Assembly (NCBI GenBank): GCA_023429275.1
Contig: JAEYWB010000566.1
Location: 1 to 9,887 of the forward strand
DNA: 9,887 bases
Direction: 5' to 3'
Source of the DNA: Planctomycetota bacterium
GTDB taxonomy: Bacteria; Planctomycetota; Planctomycetia; Planctomycetales; Planctomycetaceae
Part shown: positions 1 to 6,397 of the stretch, piece by piece
Layout: each line of letters opens with the position of its first letter
Position numbering within the stretch: the stretch's first letter is position 1
The notes under the pieces: generated by a model
What the model saw: the letters and a program-made list of their open reading frames with translations, nothing else
Told to the model about the DNA's origin: nothing
Database searches by the model: none
Translations under genes and position numbers: made by a program

Positions 1-928
1 CCCCGAGTCCGTACGCCTCCTGGGTCGCCTCCGTCTCCTGACGCAGGTCGAGGACGTTCGGTAGTTCCCCCTGCATCCGGAACGCGAGCTCGAACGACTC
101 GATCGCCCCCTCGATCTCGGGATGGTACTGGTCCCGCGCGAGCTTCATCGCGTTCAGATCGCGGACCATGTCGAGCTGTGCGCGCTGTTCGGCCCGTGAC
201 AGGGCCGGATTCTCGATGTTCTTCAGCGGCGGGCCCGGTTCCTGGTCGATCTTCAGGAAGGCGGCGTAGAACCCGGGGATCTGATTCGTGCCGATCCGGG
301 TCGCCTGGCAGATGGAGGGGAGGAACGCACTGCCGTAGTTGCGGGCTCCGCCGTTGTCGCTCGGCGGGTTGAGCGTGACGAATCCCGGGAGGTTGGCGTT
401 CTCGGTCCCGAGCCCGTAGAGCGTCCAGGCCCCGAGCGACGGACGGACGAACTGGAAGCTTCCCGTGTGCATCTGCAGGAACGCCTGCGAGTGATTCGGC
501 AGGTCGGTCTGCATGCTGCGGACGACGCACAGCTCGTCGGCGTGCTGCGACAGATGCGGAAAGAGCTCCGAGATCCAGAGCCCCGCTTCGCCATGCCGGG
601 CGAACGGAAACGGAGACCCGAGAAGCCGGGGACCGTTCTTCTGGTCGGCCTTCATCGGCTGGCCGGAGCGTCGGTTCAGCTCGGGCTTGTAGTCGAACAG
701 GTCGACATGCGACGGACCGCCGTTCATGCAGAGGAAGATGACCCGCTTCGCGCTCGCCGTAATGTGCGTCATCGGCGGCGCCAGCCGGGAGCGGGCGGCG
801 GACGACGACCGAAGGGCTTCGGCCTGCGCGAGGCCGGCGAAGGCGAGGTAGCCGAAGCCCGAGGCCAGGGACTTGAGCGTCGCGCGCCGCGACAGCAGAG
901 CGGGGGAGTGAGCGGGGGTGTGAGTCAT
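1..928 (-). CDS. DUF1501 family exported protein, N-terminal part (runs off the window)
   Basis: The first 309 residues are visible; the family is usually about 450-490 residues, so roughly a third is missing beyond position 1. The start is the ATG at 928, with GAGG a few bases upstream. Residues 14-36 form a Tat-type signal: a twin arginine (RRATLK) followed by a hydrophobic stretch, as is usual for DUF1501. The family block FLCMNGGPSHVDLFDYKP lies at residues 65-82, followed by LNRRSGQPM. DUF1501 belongs to the alkaline phosphatase/sulfatase-like fold, but its substrate is not established. It lies 367 bp downstream of the DUF1549/DUF1553 gene on the same strand. That pairing is very common in Planctomycetes, so joint action in the envelope is a reasonable inference. 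Codons 251-290 are duplicated almost exactly at the other end of the window. Confidence 0.93.
   Translation of the reverse strand, partial: MTHTPAHSPALLSRRATLKSLASGFGYLAFAGLAQAEALRSSSAARSRLAPPMTHITASAKRVIFLCMNGGPSHVDLFDYKPELNRRSGQPMKADQKNGPRLLGSPFPFARHGEAGLWISELFPHLSQHADELCVVRSMQTDLPNHSQAFLQMHTGSFQFVRPSLGAWTLYGLGTENANLPGFVTLNPPSDNGGARNYGSAFLPSICQATRIGTNQIPGFYAAFLKIDQEPGPPLKNIENPALSRAEQRAQLDMVRDLNAMKLARDQYHPEIEGAIESFELAFRMQGELPNVLDLRQETEATQEAYGLG
63..178 (-). repeat. Direct repeat copy A (inside DUF1501)
   Basis: This 116-bp stretch aligns without gaps to 9772-9887, 9709 bp away in the same orientation. There are three differences (near 83, 95 and 98), all synonymous, so the 40 encoded residues are identical. 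Copy B stops only because the window ends, so the true repeat is probably longer. Towards the C-terminus the match breaks off right after the residues GELP. Confidence 0.93.
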
Positions 929-1295
929 TTCTCGTCCTCATTGTGCGGAGAAGTGGTGTGTGCGTGTCGATTTTCGGTGGAACAGCCAGTGGAAGGCGGA
1001 GAAAGAATCGATTCGCGGGACGGACACTCAGCGAGCTCAGGGGAATCGGCCTCGATGTTGTGCAATGGGATGAGTGAAGATTAGCGGAGATGAGTGTTCC
1101 GGAATTCTTTCGTCCTGATCTCGTCATCGATTCCTTCAGGCCAGGAAGAGGAAATCTGGAACACTCATCCTCACTAATCTCCGCTCATCAGTTTCCATCT
1201 TCCGCGGGGCCTTGTGACCGGTGGAGACGAATCGTCGAGGGTGCTTCACGAATCCACCGACTTCCGAGACGTACCCACGGAGAAGCGTTCGAAAG
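929..1295. other. 367-bp gap between DUF1553 and DUF1501 genes
   Basis: No credible coding sequence is seen; the open frames here have no family resemblance. The gap contains the palindromic element at 1069-1189 and, close to 928, the ribosome binding site of DUF1501. Such a large gap is unusual for this normally tightly paired gene couple and may have been widened by insertion of the element. Confidence 0.7.
1069..1189. repeat. Palindromic (hairpin-forming) intergenic element with 10-bp units
   Basis: The outer arms are 1069-1100 and 1158-1189. They are reverse complements at 27 of 32 positions, and all five differences are transitions, giving wobble pairs in RNA from one strand or the other. 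The innermost 12 bp (GATGAGTGTTCC and its complement) are perfect. Each arm reads as three 10-bp units: GATGAGTGAA, GATTAGCGGA, GATGAGTGTT on one side, and GATGAGCGGA, GATTAGTGAG, GATGAGTGTT on the other. Weaker pairing continues inwards (GGAATTCTTTCGTCCTG against a diverged complement), so nearly the whole element could fold into one long hairpin. No target-site duplication and no transposase are seen. It could be a MITE-like or REP-like unit, or a transcript-processing or terminator structure between two cotranscribed genes. Confidence 0.75.
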
Positions 1296-3779
1296 TCAGT
1301 CGAGGTTGCGGAACTCGGCCGTCGAGAGGAGCGCCTGGCAGAACATGACCAGGGGCTTCGGCGGGGTCTTCTGATCCTCGGGACCGGGGGGCTGCGACTT
1401 CAGAAAGTCCATCACGCGGGTCGATTCCTCGGGGAGCGGGTCGCGGGCGAAGCAGAGCTGAAACGCCGACCGGACCTGTTCGTCAGGGCGGGGCGACTCC
1501 CGGATCAGCCGCCGGGCCATCGCGACCGATCGTTCGTTCACGAAGGGGCTGTTCATCAGGTAGAGCGCCTGGGTCGGCACGTTGGTCTGTTCCCGCTCGC
1601 CGGTCACCAGGCTCGGCTCGGCGAAATCGAAGAGCTCGAGGACATCGGGGAGGCGGTCCCGGATGACGGGGAGGTAGACGCTTCGCTGGACGGAACCGTC
1701 GAGGTCCCGCGGCAGCCGGCTGTCGAGCCCGATCAGCGAGATCGGACGATCGCCGATGACTCGTCCGACGAGCGACCCCTTCGGGCGGGAGAGGTCGAGC
1801 TCGCCCGACGCGGCGAGCATCGCGTCACGAATCGACTCGGCCGGCAGGCGGCGTTTCGGGATCCGCCAGACGAGCCGGTTCTCCGGGTCGTGTTCGAAGC
1901 AGTCACGGCGGAAGTCGGAGGACTGCCGGTACGTCCGGGAGAGGACCACGCTCCGGACGAGTTTCTTGAGCGACCATCCTTCCGAGACGAACCGGACGGC
2001 CAGGTGATCGAGCAGTTCGGGGTGCGTCGGGAGTTCGCCCGTCGAGCCGAAGTTGTCGACCGTCCTGACGGGGCCGGCCCCCAGCAGCTTCTGGACGACG
2101 CGATTGACGAAGACGCGGGCCGTCAGCGGGTTCTCGGGATGAGTGAGCCACCGGGCGAGTTCGAGGCGGCCGCTGTGGTCTGAAGGAATGGGGGCGCAGC
2201 CGTCGAGGCGAAGGGCGACGGGAATCGCACGGGGGACCGGCTCGCGCGGCCGAGCGACGTCGCCGCGGTCGTAGACAGGGGAGTCCTTGATCTCCTCACG
2301 GTCAAGAACCCCCATCGCGAGGGGGAGGGCCTTCCCGTCGTCGGAGACCCGCTCGAGTTCCCCTTCGATGCCGCCGCGCGACCAGAAGATCCGGAGCGCA
2401 TCCTGCAGGGTGAAGATTCCGCTGGCGTCCTTTCCTTCGGCGACGGCTTTCCACATCGCCGCCTTCTTCTCCTGCTCTTCCTTGTTGAGGGCGGCGAGCT
2501 TCGTCTTCAGCTCGTCGACCTTGGCCTTGGGGATCGAGGCGTGCAGGACTGCCTGTCCTTCGATCTCCGGCAGCCGGAGCGGATCGCCGCTGTTGCGGTT
2601 GGAGGGGGAGACCGCGGTGCCGAAGTAGGTCTTCGTGCTTCGGAAGATCCCGGCGAGGCCGTAGTAGTCTTCCATCGAGAACGGATCGAACTTGTGATCA
2701 TGACAGCGGGCGCAGGCGATGGAATTCGCCAGGATGGCCCGGGTGACCGTGTCGATCTGTTCATCGATGAGGTCGGCCTGGAACTGCGCTTCGTTCCCTT
2801 CGTCGAGGTTCTTCGGCCCCAGCGCGAGAAAGCCGGTCGCAACCAGAAGCCGGGCCCGTTCCGCATCGGTGGCGGCGGGGAGCAGGTCGCCGGCGACCTG
2901 TTCCTCGAGGAAGCGGTTGTACGGGATGTCGGCCGTAACGCTGTCGATGACGTAGTCGCGGTATCGCCACGCATACGGGAAGGAGATGTTCGCCTCCTTG
3001 CCGCTTGACTCGGCAAAGCGGGCGACATCGAGCCAGTGCCGCCCCCAGTGTTCGCCGTACTGCCGCGTCGCTAGGAGGGCATCGACCTCGGTTGCGAGCG
3101 CGACATCGGTACCGTCCGCCGCAACGCGGCTCGTGAAGCGGTCGAGGTCGGCCGCCGAGGGGGGAAGGCCGGTCAGGTCGAAATAGACTCTGCGGAGGAG
3201 CACGGCCGGGGCAGCATCCGGCGACGGGGCGATCCGCTCCGCCTCGAGCCTGGCGAGGATGAAGCGATCGAGGGGAGCCAGCGGCCAGTCCTTCCGGGCG
3301 ACTTCCGGGACCGGAGGGTCGGCCACCGGCCGCTTCGCCCAGAACTCCTGGCGAGGCTTCGCCGTGGCTGGAGGATCGACGTCGCGGGGGTCGGGGGCGC
3401 CCCGGTCGATCCAGGCTTTGAAGTCGGCGAGGACCGCGTCCTTGAGCCGGTCTTCCCGGGGGGGCATCCGGAGATCGGGGTCGGTGTGAGCGATCGCCAC
3501 GAGCAGCCAGCTCCCCTTGGTGTCGCCGGGGACAACCGCTGGCCCTCGCGAACCACCCTTGCGCAGGGCGGCGCGGGAATCGACCCGCAGTTCCCCCTCC
3601 GCCTTCCCCGAGGCGGCGGAGTGACAGCGGTAGCAATGCTCGACCAGGACGGGGCGGATCTTCGCTTCGAAGAACGCCACGTCGGCGGCACGCGTGGAGT
3701 CGCTCGCTTTCTCGTCCGCCGACAGGAAGCGGGGCGACCAGAGGGCGATCACACCAATCAGCATCAGCCGCAGTCTCAT
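1296..3779 (-). CDS. PSCyt1-DUF1549-DUF1553 exported planctomycete protein
   Basis: This 827-residue protein has the usual length for the family. The start is the ATG at 3779, behind GGGA about 9 bases upstream. Residues 1-21 are a signal peptide ending LSADE. The PSCyt1 (planctomycete cytochrome c) domain covers about 33-130 with a haem site CYRCH at 49-53. DUF1549 runs about 165-375, containing FDLTGLPPS and a second haem-like motif CARCH at 356-360. A charged, probably coiled, stretch follows at about 415-445, then DUF1553 from about 535 to 805 (LARWLTHPENPLTARVFVNR, TNVPTQALYLMNSPFV). The family conserves VNRVWQ in DUF1553; here it is VNRVVQ. It lies 57 bp after the anti-sigma-like gene and upstream of DUF1501, so an operon is likely. 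The haem sites suggest an envelope redox role; the reaction is unknown. Confidence 0.95.
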   Translation of the reverse strand: MRLRLMLIGVIALWSPRFLSADEKASDSTRAADVAFFEAKIRPVLVEHCYRCHSAASGKAEGELRVDSRAALRKGGSRGPAVVPGDTKGSWLLVAIAHTDPDLRMPPREDRLKDAVLADFKAWIDRGAPDPRDVDPPATAKPRQEFWAKRPVADPPVPEVARKDWPLAPLDRFILARLEAERIAPSPDAAPAVLLRRVYFDLTGLPPSAADLDRFTSRVAADGTDVALATEVDALLATRQYGEHWGRHWLDVARFAESSGKEANISFPYAWRYRDYVIDSVTADIPYNRFLEEQVAGDLLPAATDAERARLLVATGFLALGPKNLDEGNEAQFQADLIDEQIDTVTRAILANSIACARCHDHKFDPFSMEDYYGLAGIFRSTKTYFGTAVSPSNRNSGDPLRLPEIEGQAVLHASIPKAKVDELKTKLAALNKEEQEKKAAMWKAVAEGKDASGIFTLQDALRIFWSRGGIEGELERVSDDGKALPLAMGVLDREEIKDSPVYDRGDVARPREPVPRAIPVALRLDGCAPIPSDHSGRLELARWLTHPENPLTARVFVNRVVQKLLGAGPVRTVDNFGSTGELPTHPELLDHLAVRFVSEGWSLKKLVRSVVLSRTYRQSSDFRRDCFEHDPENRLVWRIPKRRLPAESIRDAMLAASGELDLSRPKGSLVGRVIGDRPISLIGLDSRLPRDLDGSVQRSVYLPVIRDRLPDVLELFDFAEPSLVTGEREQTNVPTQALYLMNSPFVNERSVAMARRLIRESPRPDEQVRSAFQLCFARDPLPEESTRVMDFLKSQPPGPEDQKTPPKPLVMFCQALLSTAEFRNLD

Positions 3780-3836
3780 CGTTCTGTTCCCGCTGATCTT
3801 GTTCGATGGCGTCGGGCCACGGGACGCGACGGCACT

Positions 3837-4742
3837 TCACTTCGGCTTCTGAAACGACTGCTCTTCGATCGTCGCGTCCGGATCGAGGTGCGACTCCAGC
3901 CGGTAGCTCTCGTCTCCCGGCGGGGGCTGTTCCATCAGGGAATAGGTGACGGTTCCATTCGGGCGGTCATTCTTCTGCAGCCACAGCACCATCCGGACGA
4001 GGACATCGGTCTCCTGGTCGACCTCCAGGGAAGCCGCCGACAGGAAGCTGTGAGTCCGCCCCGGCTTCAGCCGCGCCCAGACGAGCCGCCGCTGGTTGCC
4101 GGTATGGGCCAGGGGGGCTTCCGTCCGGAGATCGAAATCGGCCAGGACCCGGTCGAGAAGAACGGGGACGGTGACGGAACTGATCTGGCAGAGGGTCTCC
4201 AGGTCTTTCGGAAAGGCGGGATCATCGGGTGGGAAGCGGACTCCCTTCTTCCGGGACGGGGCCAGCCAGAGGGCGCCGTCGACGTCCCGTCCAATCTTGA
4301 GCCGCGTTTCGCCGATCCGGCAGTCCGACCAGAAGCGGTCTCCCCGCGTCCAGAGCAGGCTTTCGGATCCGAGGCTTTTCGAGTTCGGCCCCGACAGGGC
4401 CGACGGTTCCGGCACGTGCAGGACGCGGTAACAGCGGTCGCCCCCCCGCTGGTGAACCTCCTGGACGCTCCGCAGCAGGGTCGACGCACTCGCGGAGGAG
4501 GGTTGGAAGGACCGCCCGACCAGAAAGGCCCCGACGATCAGGGTCACGATCGACGGCCACCACGCCATCCACAGGAACCGCCTTCGAGTTGCGGAGGTCC
4601 CGGCAGGACGCGGCCTCACGGAATCGAGGTTCTGATCGTCCGAGATCCGGCTGAGCAGACCTTCGGCATCGACCCGCGACGCCTGGTCGTCGAGATACGA
4701 CCGCACCAGCTGGTCGATCGGGTCGGTTTCCGGCTCCGTCAT
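3837..4742 (-). CDS. Single-pass membrane anti-sigma-like protein
   Basis: This is a 301-residue protein with a short charged N-terminal part (1-56), one membrane segment at about 57-76 (after the positively charged ATRRR) and an outer domain of about 225 residues. The N-in orientation follows from the arginines before the segment. Its ATG overlaps the TGA of the sigma gene as ATGA, with GAGGAG just upstream, so translation is probably coupled. Position and topology are those of an anti-sigma factor, but the zinc-binding H-x3-C-x2-C motif of ZAS anti-sigmas is absent. The outer domain carries strand-like segments such as SLLWTRGDRFWSD and DGALWLAPS, vaguely like RseB/LolA-type folds; that resemblance is a guess. 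It could instead be an unrelated membrane protein encoded with the sigma factor. Confidence 0.75.
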   Translation of the reverse strand: MTEPETDPIDQLVRSYLDDQASRVDAEGLLSRISDDQNLDSVRPRPAGTSATRRRFLWMAWWPSIVTLIVGAFLVGRSFQPSSASASTLLRSVQEVHQRGGDRCYRVLHVPEPSALSGPNSKSLGSESLLWTRGDRFWSDCRIGETRLKIGRDVDGALWLAPSRKKGVRFPPDDPAFPKDLETLCQISSVTVPVLLDRVLADFDLRTEAPLAHTGNQRRLVWARLKPGRTHSFLSAASLEVDQETDVLVRMVLWLQKNDRPNGTVTYSLMEQPPPGDESYRLESHLDPDATIEEQSFQKPK

Positions 4743-5281
4743 GACTTCTCCTCTCGAAACGCTCGCAGCCTCTCCGCCAGCACCTGCCTGGCCCGGTGCA
4801 GCAACACGCGGGTGTTGCCGGGGCTCTCGCCGACCATCTCGGCGACATCCACGAGGGGGTGACCGAGGCTCGAAAGTTCGACAACCGCCCGTTGAAGGAC
4901 CGGCAGTTCGGCCAGGGCCGCTCCGATTGCCTGCTGGAGTTCCTGCTCGATCACCGCGGACTCAGGTCCGGTGTTGGCGGCCGGCGCGGCGATTTCCGGA
5001 ACGCCGGCACCGTTCTCGATGCTCAGCAAGGGACGCCGCCGCTCGAGGTGGTTGAAACAGGCATTTGTGATCGACTTGAACAGGATCTTCGCCCCATCCC
5101 GAGGGAGGTCGTACCGGTCCGCCCGCGCGAGCAGGCGCCGGTAGCACTCCTGGACGATGTCTTCCGCATCATGTTGCCGGCGAACCAGTGTCAGGGCGTA
5201 CGCCAGCGCACGGCGAACGGTCGAGGAAACCCATCGCTCGCACTCGCCGCTCTTCCGATCGGATTCGTCTCCAGAAGTCAG
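4739..5281 (-). CDS. ECF-type RNA polymerase sigma factor
   Basis: This encodes about 180 residues if read from the CTG at 5281. Region 2 is clear: RRQHDAEDIVQECYRRLLAR followed by ILFKSITNACFNHLERRR. Region 4 follows after a linker: LAELPVLQRAVVELSSLGH and DVAEMVGESPGNTRVLLHRA, the helix-turn-helix that reads the -35 box. The frame is open upstream to a GTG at 5455 (238 residues), and another GTG lies at 5347. Those extensions add Gly/Pro/Arg-rich sequence unlike any sigma factor and have weak binding sites. The CTG sits 6 bases behind a perfect AGGAGG and gives a normal ECF length. No ATG or TTG exists in frame between the GTG at 5347 and region 2. Its targets probably include its own operon; the ECF subgroup cannot be told. 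Confidence 0.9.
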   Translation of the reverse strand: MTSGDESDRKSGECERWVSSTVRRALAYALTLVRRQHDAEDIVQECYRRLLARADRYDLPRDGAKILFKSITNACFNHLERRRPLLSIENGAGVPEIAAPAANTGPESAVIEQELQQAIGAALAELPVLQRAVVELSSLGHPLVDVAEMVGESPGNTRVLLHRARQVLAERLRAFREEKS

Positions 5282-5287
5282 GGGGAA

Positions 5288-5293
5288 CCTCCT
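5288..5293 (-). promoter_or_regulatory. Perfect Shine-Dalgarno AGGAGG of the sigma gene
   Basis: On the minus strand AGGAGG is followed by TTCCCC and then CTG (5281-5279), an ideal 6-base spacing. The next codons read TSGDESDR and lead into sigma region 2. No ATG, GTG or TTG in the sigma frame lies at a useful distance, which is why CTG is preferred as the start. Confidence 0.6.
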
Positions 5294-5473
5294 GGTACCA
5301 AAAGAACCCGGTCCGCGTGGAAGCGTTACAGAAAATGTCGCCCGCACGGAAAAGAATCCATCCCGCGAGGGACCGACAGCGACAGCGGAGCGGTGGACAG
5401 CGTGAGCCCCCCCGGCTCGTCCCCCCGGCGTACCGTGCGATCCGGGTGCACCCACAGTGTGCGGCTCTGCCCA

Positions 5474-5500
5474 TTCCCGGGAAACCGTGCGACGGGAAAC
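5474..5500. promoter_or_regulatory. Possible operator: palindrome plus repeated GGGAAAC
   Basis: In the 280-bp region between the divergent sigma and cytochrome genes there is a perfect 10-bp palindrome TTCCCGGGAA (5474-5483). It overlaps the first of two CGGGAAAC copies (5478-5485 and 5493-5500), which are spaced 15 bp apart. It lies 62-88 bp before the cytochrome start, where a regulator or -35 element could sit. No convincing ECF promoter pair (GGAAC with CGTC at 16-17 bp) was found by eye. In GC-rich DNA this may be chance. Confidence 0.25.
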
Positions 5501-5561
5501 TCTTCCTCAATTTCCTGGTGGATCGCGTCCGAAGGGTCTGCTGTTTCCCCGGAGATCCGAC

Positions 5562-6035
5562 ATGCGTCGCTTTGCCCCCGCGCTTCTGATCATTGCAATC
5601 GGCGGAGCCATTGCCTGGAGCCAGCCCCGTGAGGAGCGTCCGCCGGCACCGGCTGAATCTGCCGCGCTCATGCGGGCCAAGCTGGCCAGCACGCAGAAGA
5701 TCGTCGAGGGCCTGCTCGCGAAGGATTTCGACCTCGTCGTCCGCGGAGGAGACGAGCTCCTGAAGATCGAAGCTCATGCCGGCTGGCCCGCGGAGCAGGA
5801 CCAGGTCTACAGCCACCACCGGAACGGGATGCAGCAGCAGGCCGCGAAGATCAGCCAGCTCGGACGCGACCGGAACCTCGAGGGGGCGTCGTACGCGTAC
5901 ATGCACCTCGTCTCGAGTTGCATCGACTGCCACTCCTACTGCCGCGACGTCCTGCATGTCGCGAAGGAACCTCCCACCCTGCAGCCCGCCCGGCCCATGA
6001 TCCCGGAGGCCCGGGATCCGCAGCCTTCCCGCTGA
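5562..6035 (+). CDS. Secreted c-type cytochrome, possibly c556/c'-like
   Basis: This 157-residue protein starts at the ATG at 5562 behind GGAG about 9 bases upstream. Residues 1-20 form a signal peptide (MRRFAPALLIIAIGGAIAWS). The rest is largely helical, with a single haem site CIDCH at 120-124 near the C-terminus. That placement is typical of the four-helix-bundle class II cytochromes c (c', c556), where haem attaches on the last helix; the family name is inferred from layout, not from a match. The tail after about residue 137 is Pro-rich. It is the only plus-strand gene, divergent from the sigma operon and sharing its upstream region, so joint control is possible. It could pass electrons to, or be co-regulated with, the haem-bearing PSCyt1 protein; nothing in the sequence proves that. 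Confidence 0.85.
   Translation: MRRFAPALLIIAIGGAIAWSQPREERPPAPAESAALMRAKLASTQKIVEGLLAKDFDLVVRGGDELLKIEAHAGWPAEQDQVYSHHRNGMQQQAAKISQLGRDRNLEGASYAYMHLVSSCIDCHSYCRDVLHVAKEPPTLQPARPMIPEARDPQPSR
5999..6018 (+). other. Perfect 8-bp hairpin at the 3' end of the cytochrome gene
   Basis: GATCCCGG (5999-6006) and CCGGGATC (6011-6018) are exact reverse complements around the 4-base loop AGGC, just before the stop codon at 6033-6035. There is no T-run after it, so a standard intrinsic terminator is unlikely. It may protect the mRNA 3' end or be a chance product of the Pro/Arg codons. Confidence 0.35.
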
Positions 6036-6397
6036 GTCCTGTTCTGTGTCCGGGGACTTGTGTCCTCCTTCATGTCCCCCTGCCGGACGTGTGGATGCCG
6101 AAAAAGCCCGCCCGACACCGCCTTTATCGACCTCGAGGCGGGAGTCCCGTACCCCATCCGGATTGACTTCGTCGACGACATCGCCTGGGGAGGCGACCAC
6201 CTCCACCGGGTTCCCCCCGAGGGGGACAAGGAGCTCCGGGTCCCCGCCGAATGCCTGGTCCAGAGCACGGCGGCGGTCCCCAGACGTTGACCTGATCCGA
6301 TTGCCGACGCGCGGGCACCAGCCGAGTCCCTGTCATTGGTGCTGCTGTGGCGTATCGCTCAGCGAGGCTCCTTCCGGGGCACGCGAAGTCGGGGCTT
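6036..6397. other. 362-bp gap between the convergent cytochrome and DUF1559 genes
   Basis: Apart from the PA14-like remnant, the gap holds a short stem GGGGAC (6052-6057) / GTCCCC (6074-6079) just after the cytochrome stop, and GCACCA (6315-6320) / TGGTGC (6337-6342) beyond the DUF1559 stop. Both are too weak and lack T-runs, so terminators for the two converging transcripts cannot be assigned with confidence. Confidence 0.5.
6114..6290 (+). pseudogene. Decayed PA14-domain fragment
   Basis: The frame that ends at the TGA at 6288-6290 encodes FIDLEAGVPYPIRIDFVDD, then GDKELRVPAECLVQ. This is the pattern of the C-terminal half of a PA14 domain: a 'leaged-for hydrophobic, LEAG.xYpIR+.F.D' strand, then 'VPAE.L' near the end. 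PA14 is often joined to PSCyt1/DUF1549 proteins in Planctomycetes, which fits the setting. The upstream part of the frame (from a GTG at 6060, CRTCGCRKSPP) resembles nothing and there is no signal peptide or domain start. It therefore looks like a gene remnant rather than a 76-residue gene. The call rests on motif memory and is tentative. Confidence 0.45.

Noticed and set aside
1221..2183. 320-residue plus-strand open frame antisense to the DUF1553 gene
   Set aside because: Arg/Glu/Gly-rich translation with no domain; it mirrors the GC-rich codons of a well-recognised gene on the other strand.
3486..4862. 458-residue plus-strand open frame across the DUF1553 start, anti-sigma and sigma genes
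   Set aside because: Covers three real minus-strand genes and has low-complexity Arg/Pro/Gly composition and no recognisable motif.
5281..5455. GTG starts at 5347 and 5455 for the sigma factor
   Set aside because: They add Gly/Pro/Arg-rich residues foreign to sigma factors, and neither has a ribosome site as good as the AGGAGG ahead of the CTG.
6052..6079. GGGGAC…GTCCCC stem after the cytochrome stop, considered as a terminator or REP repeat
   Set aside because: Only 6 bp with a 16-base loop and no T-run; the GGGGACA flavour recalls REP-type repeats but one copy is not enough.
5169..6206. 345-residue minus-strand frame over the cytochrome gene and sigma 5' region
   Set aside because: Overlaps the cytochrome with a clear signal peptide and haem motif and the sigma region 2 coding sequence; no domain of its own.
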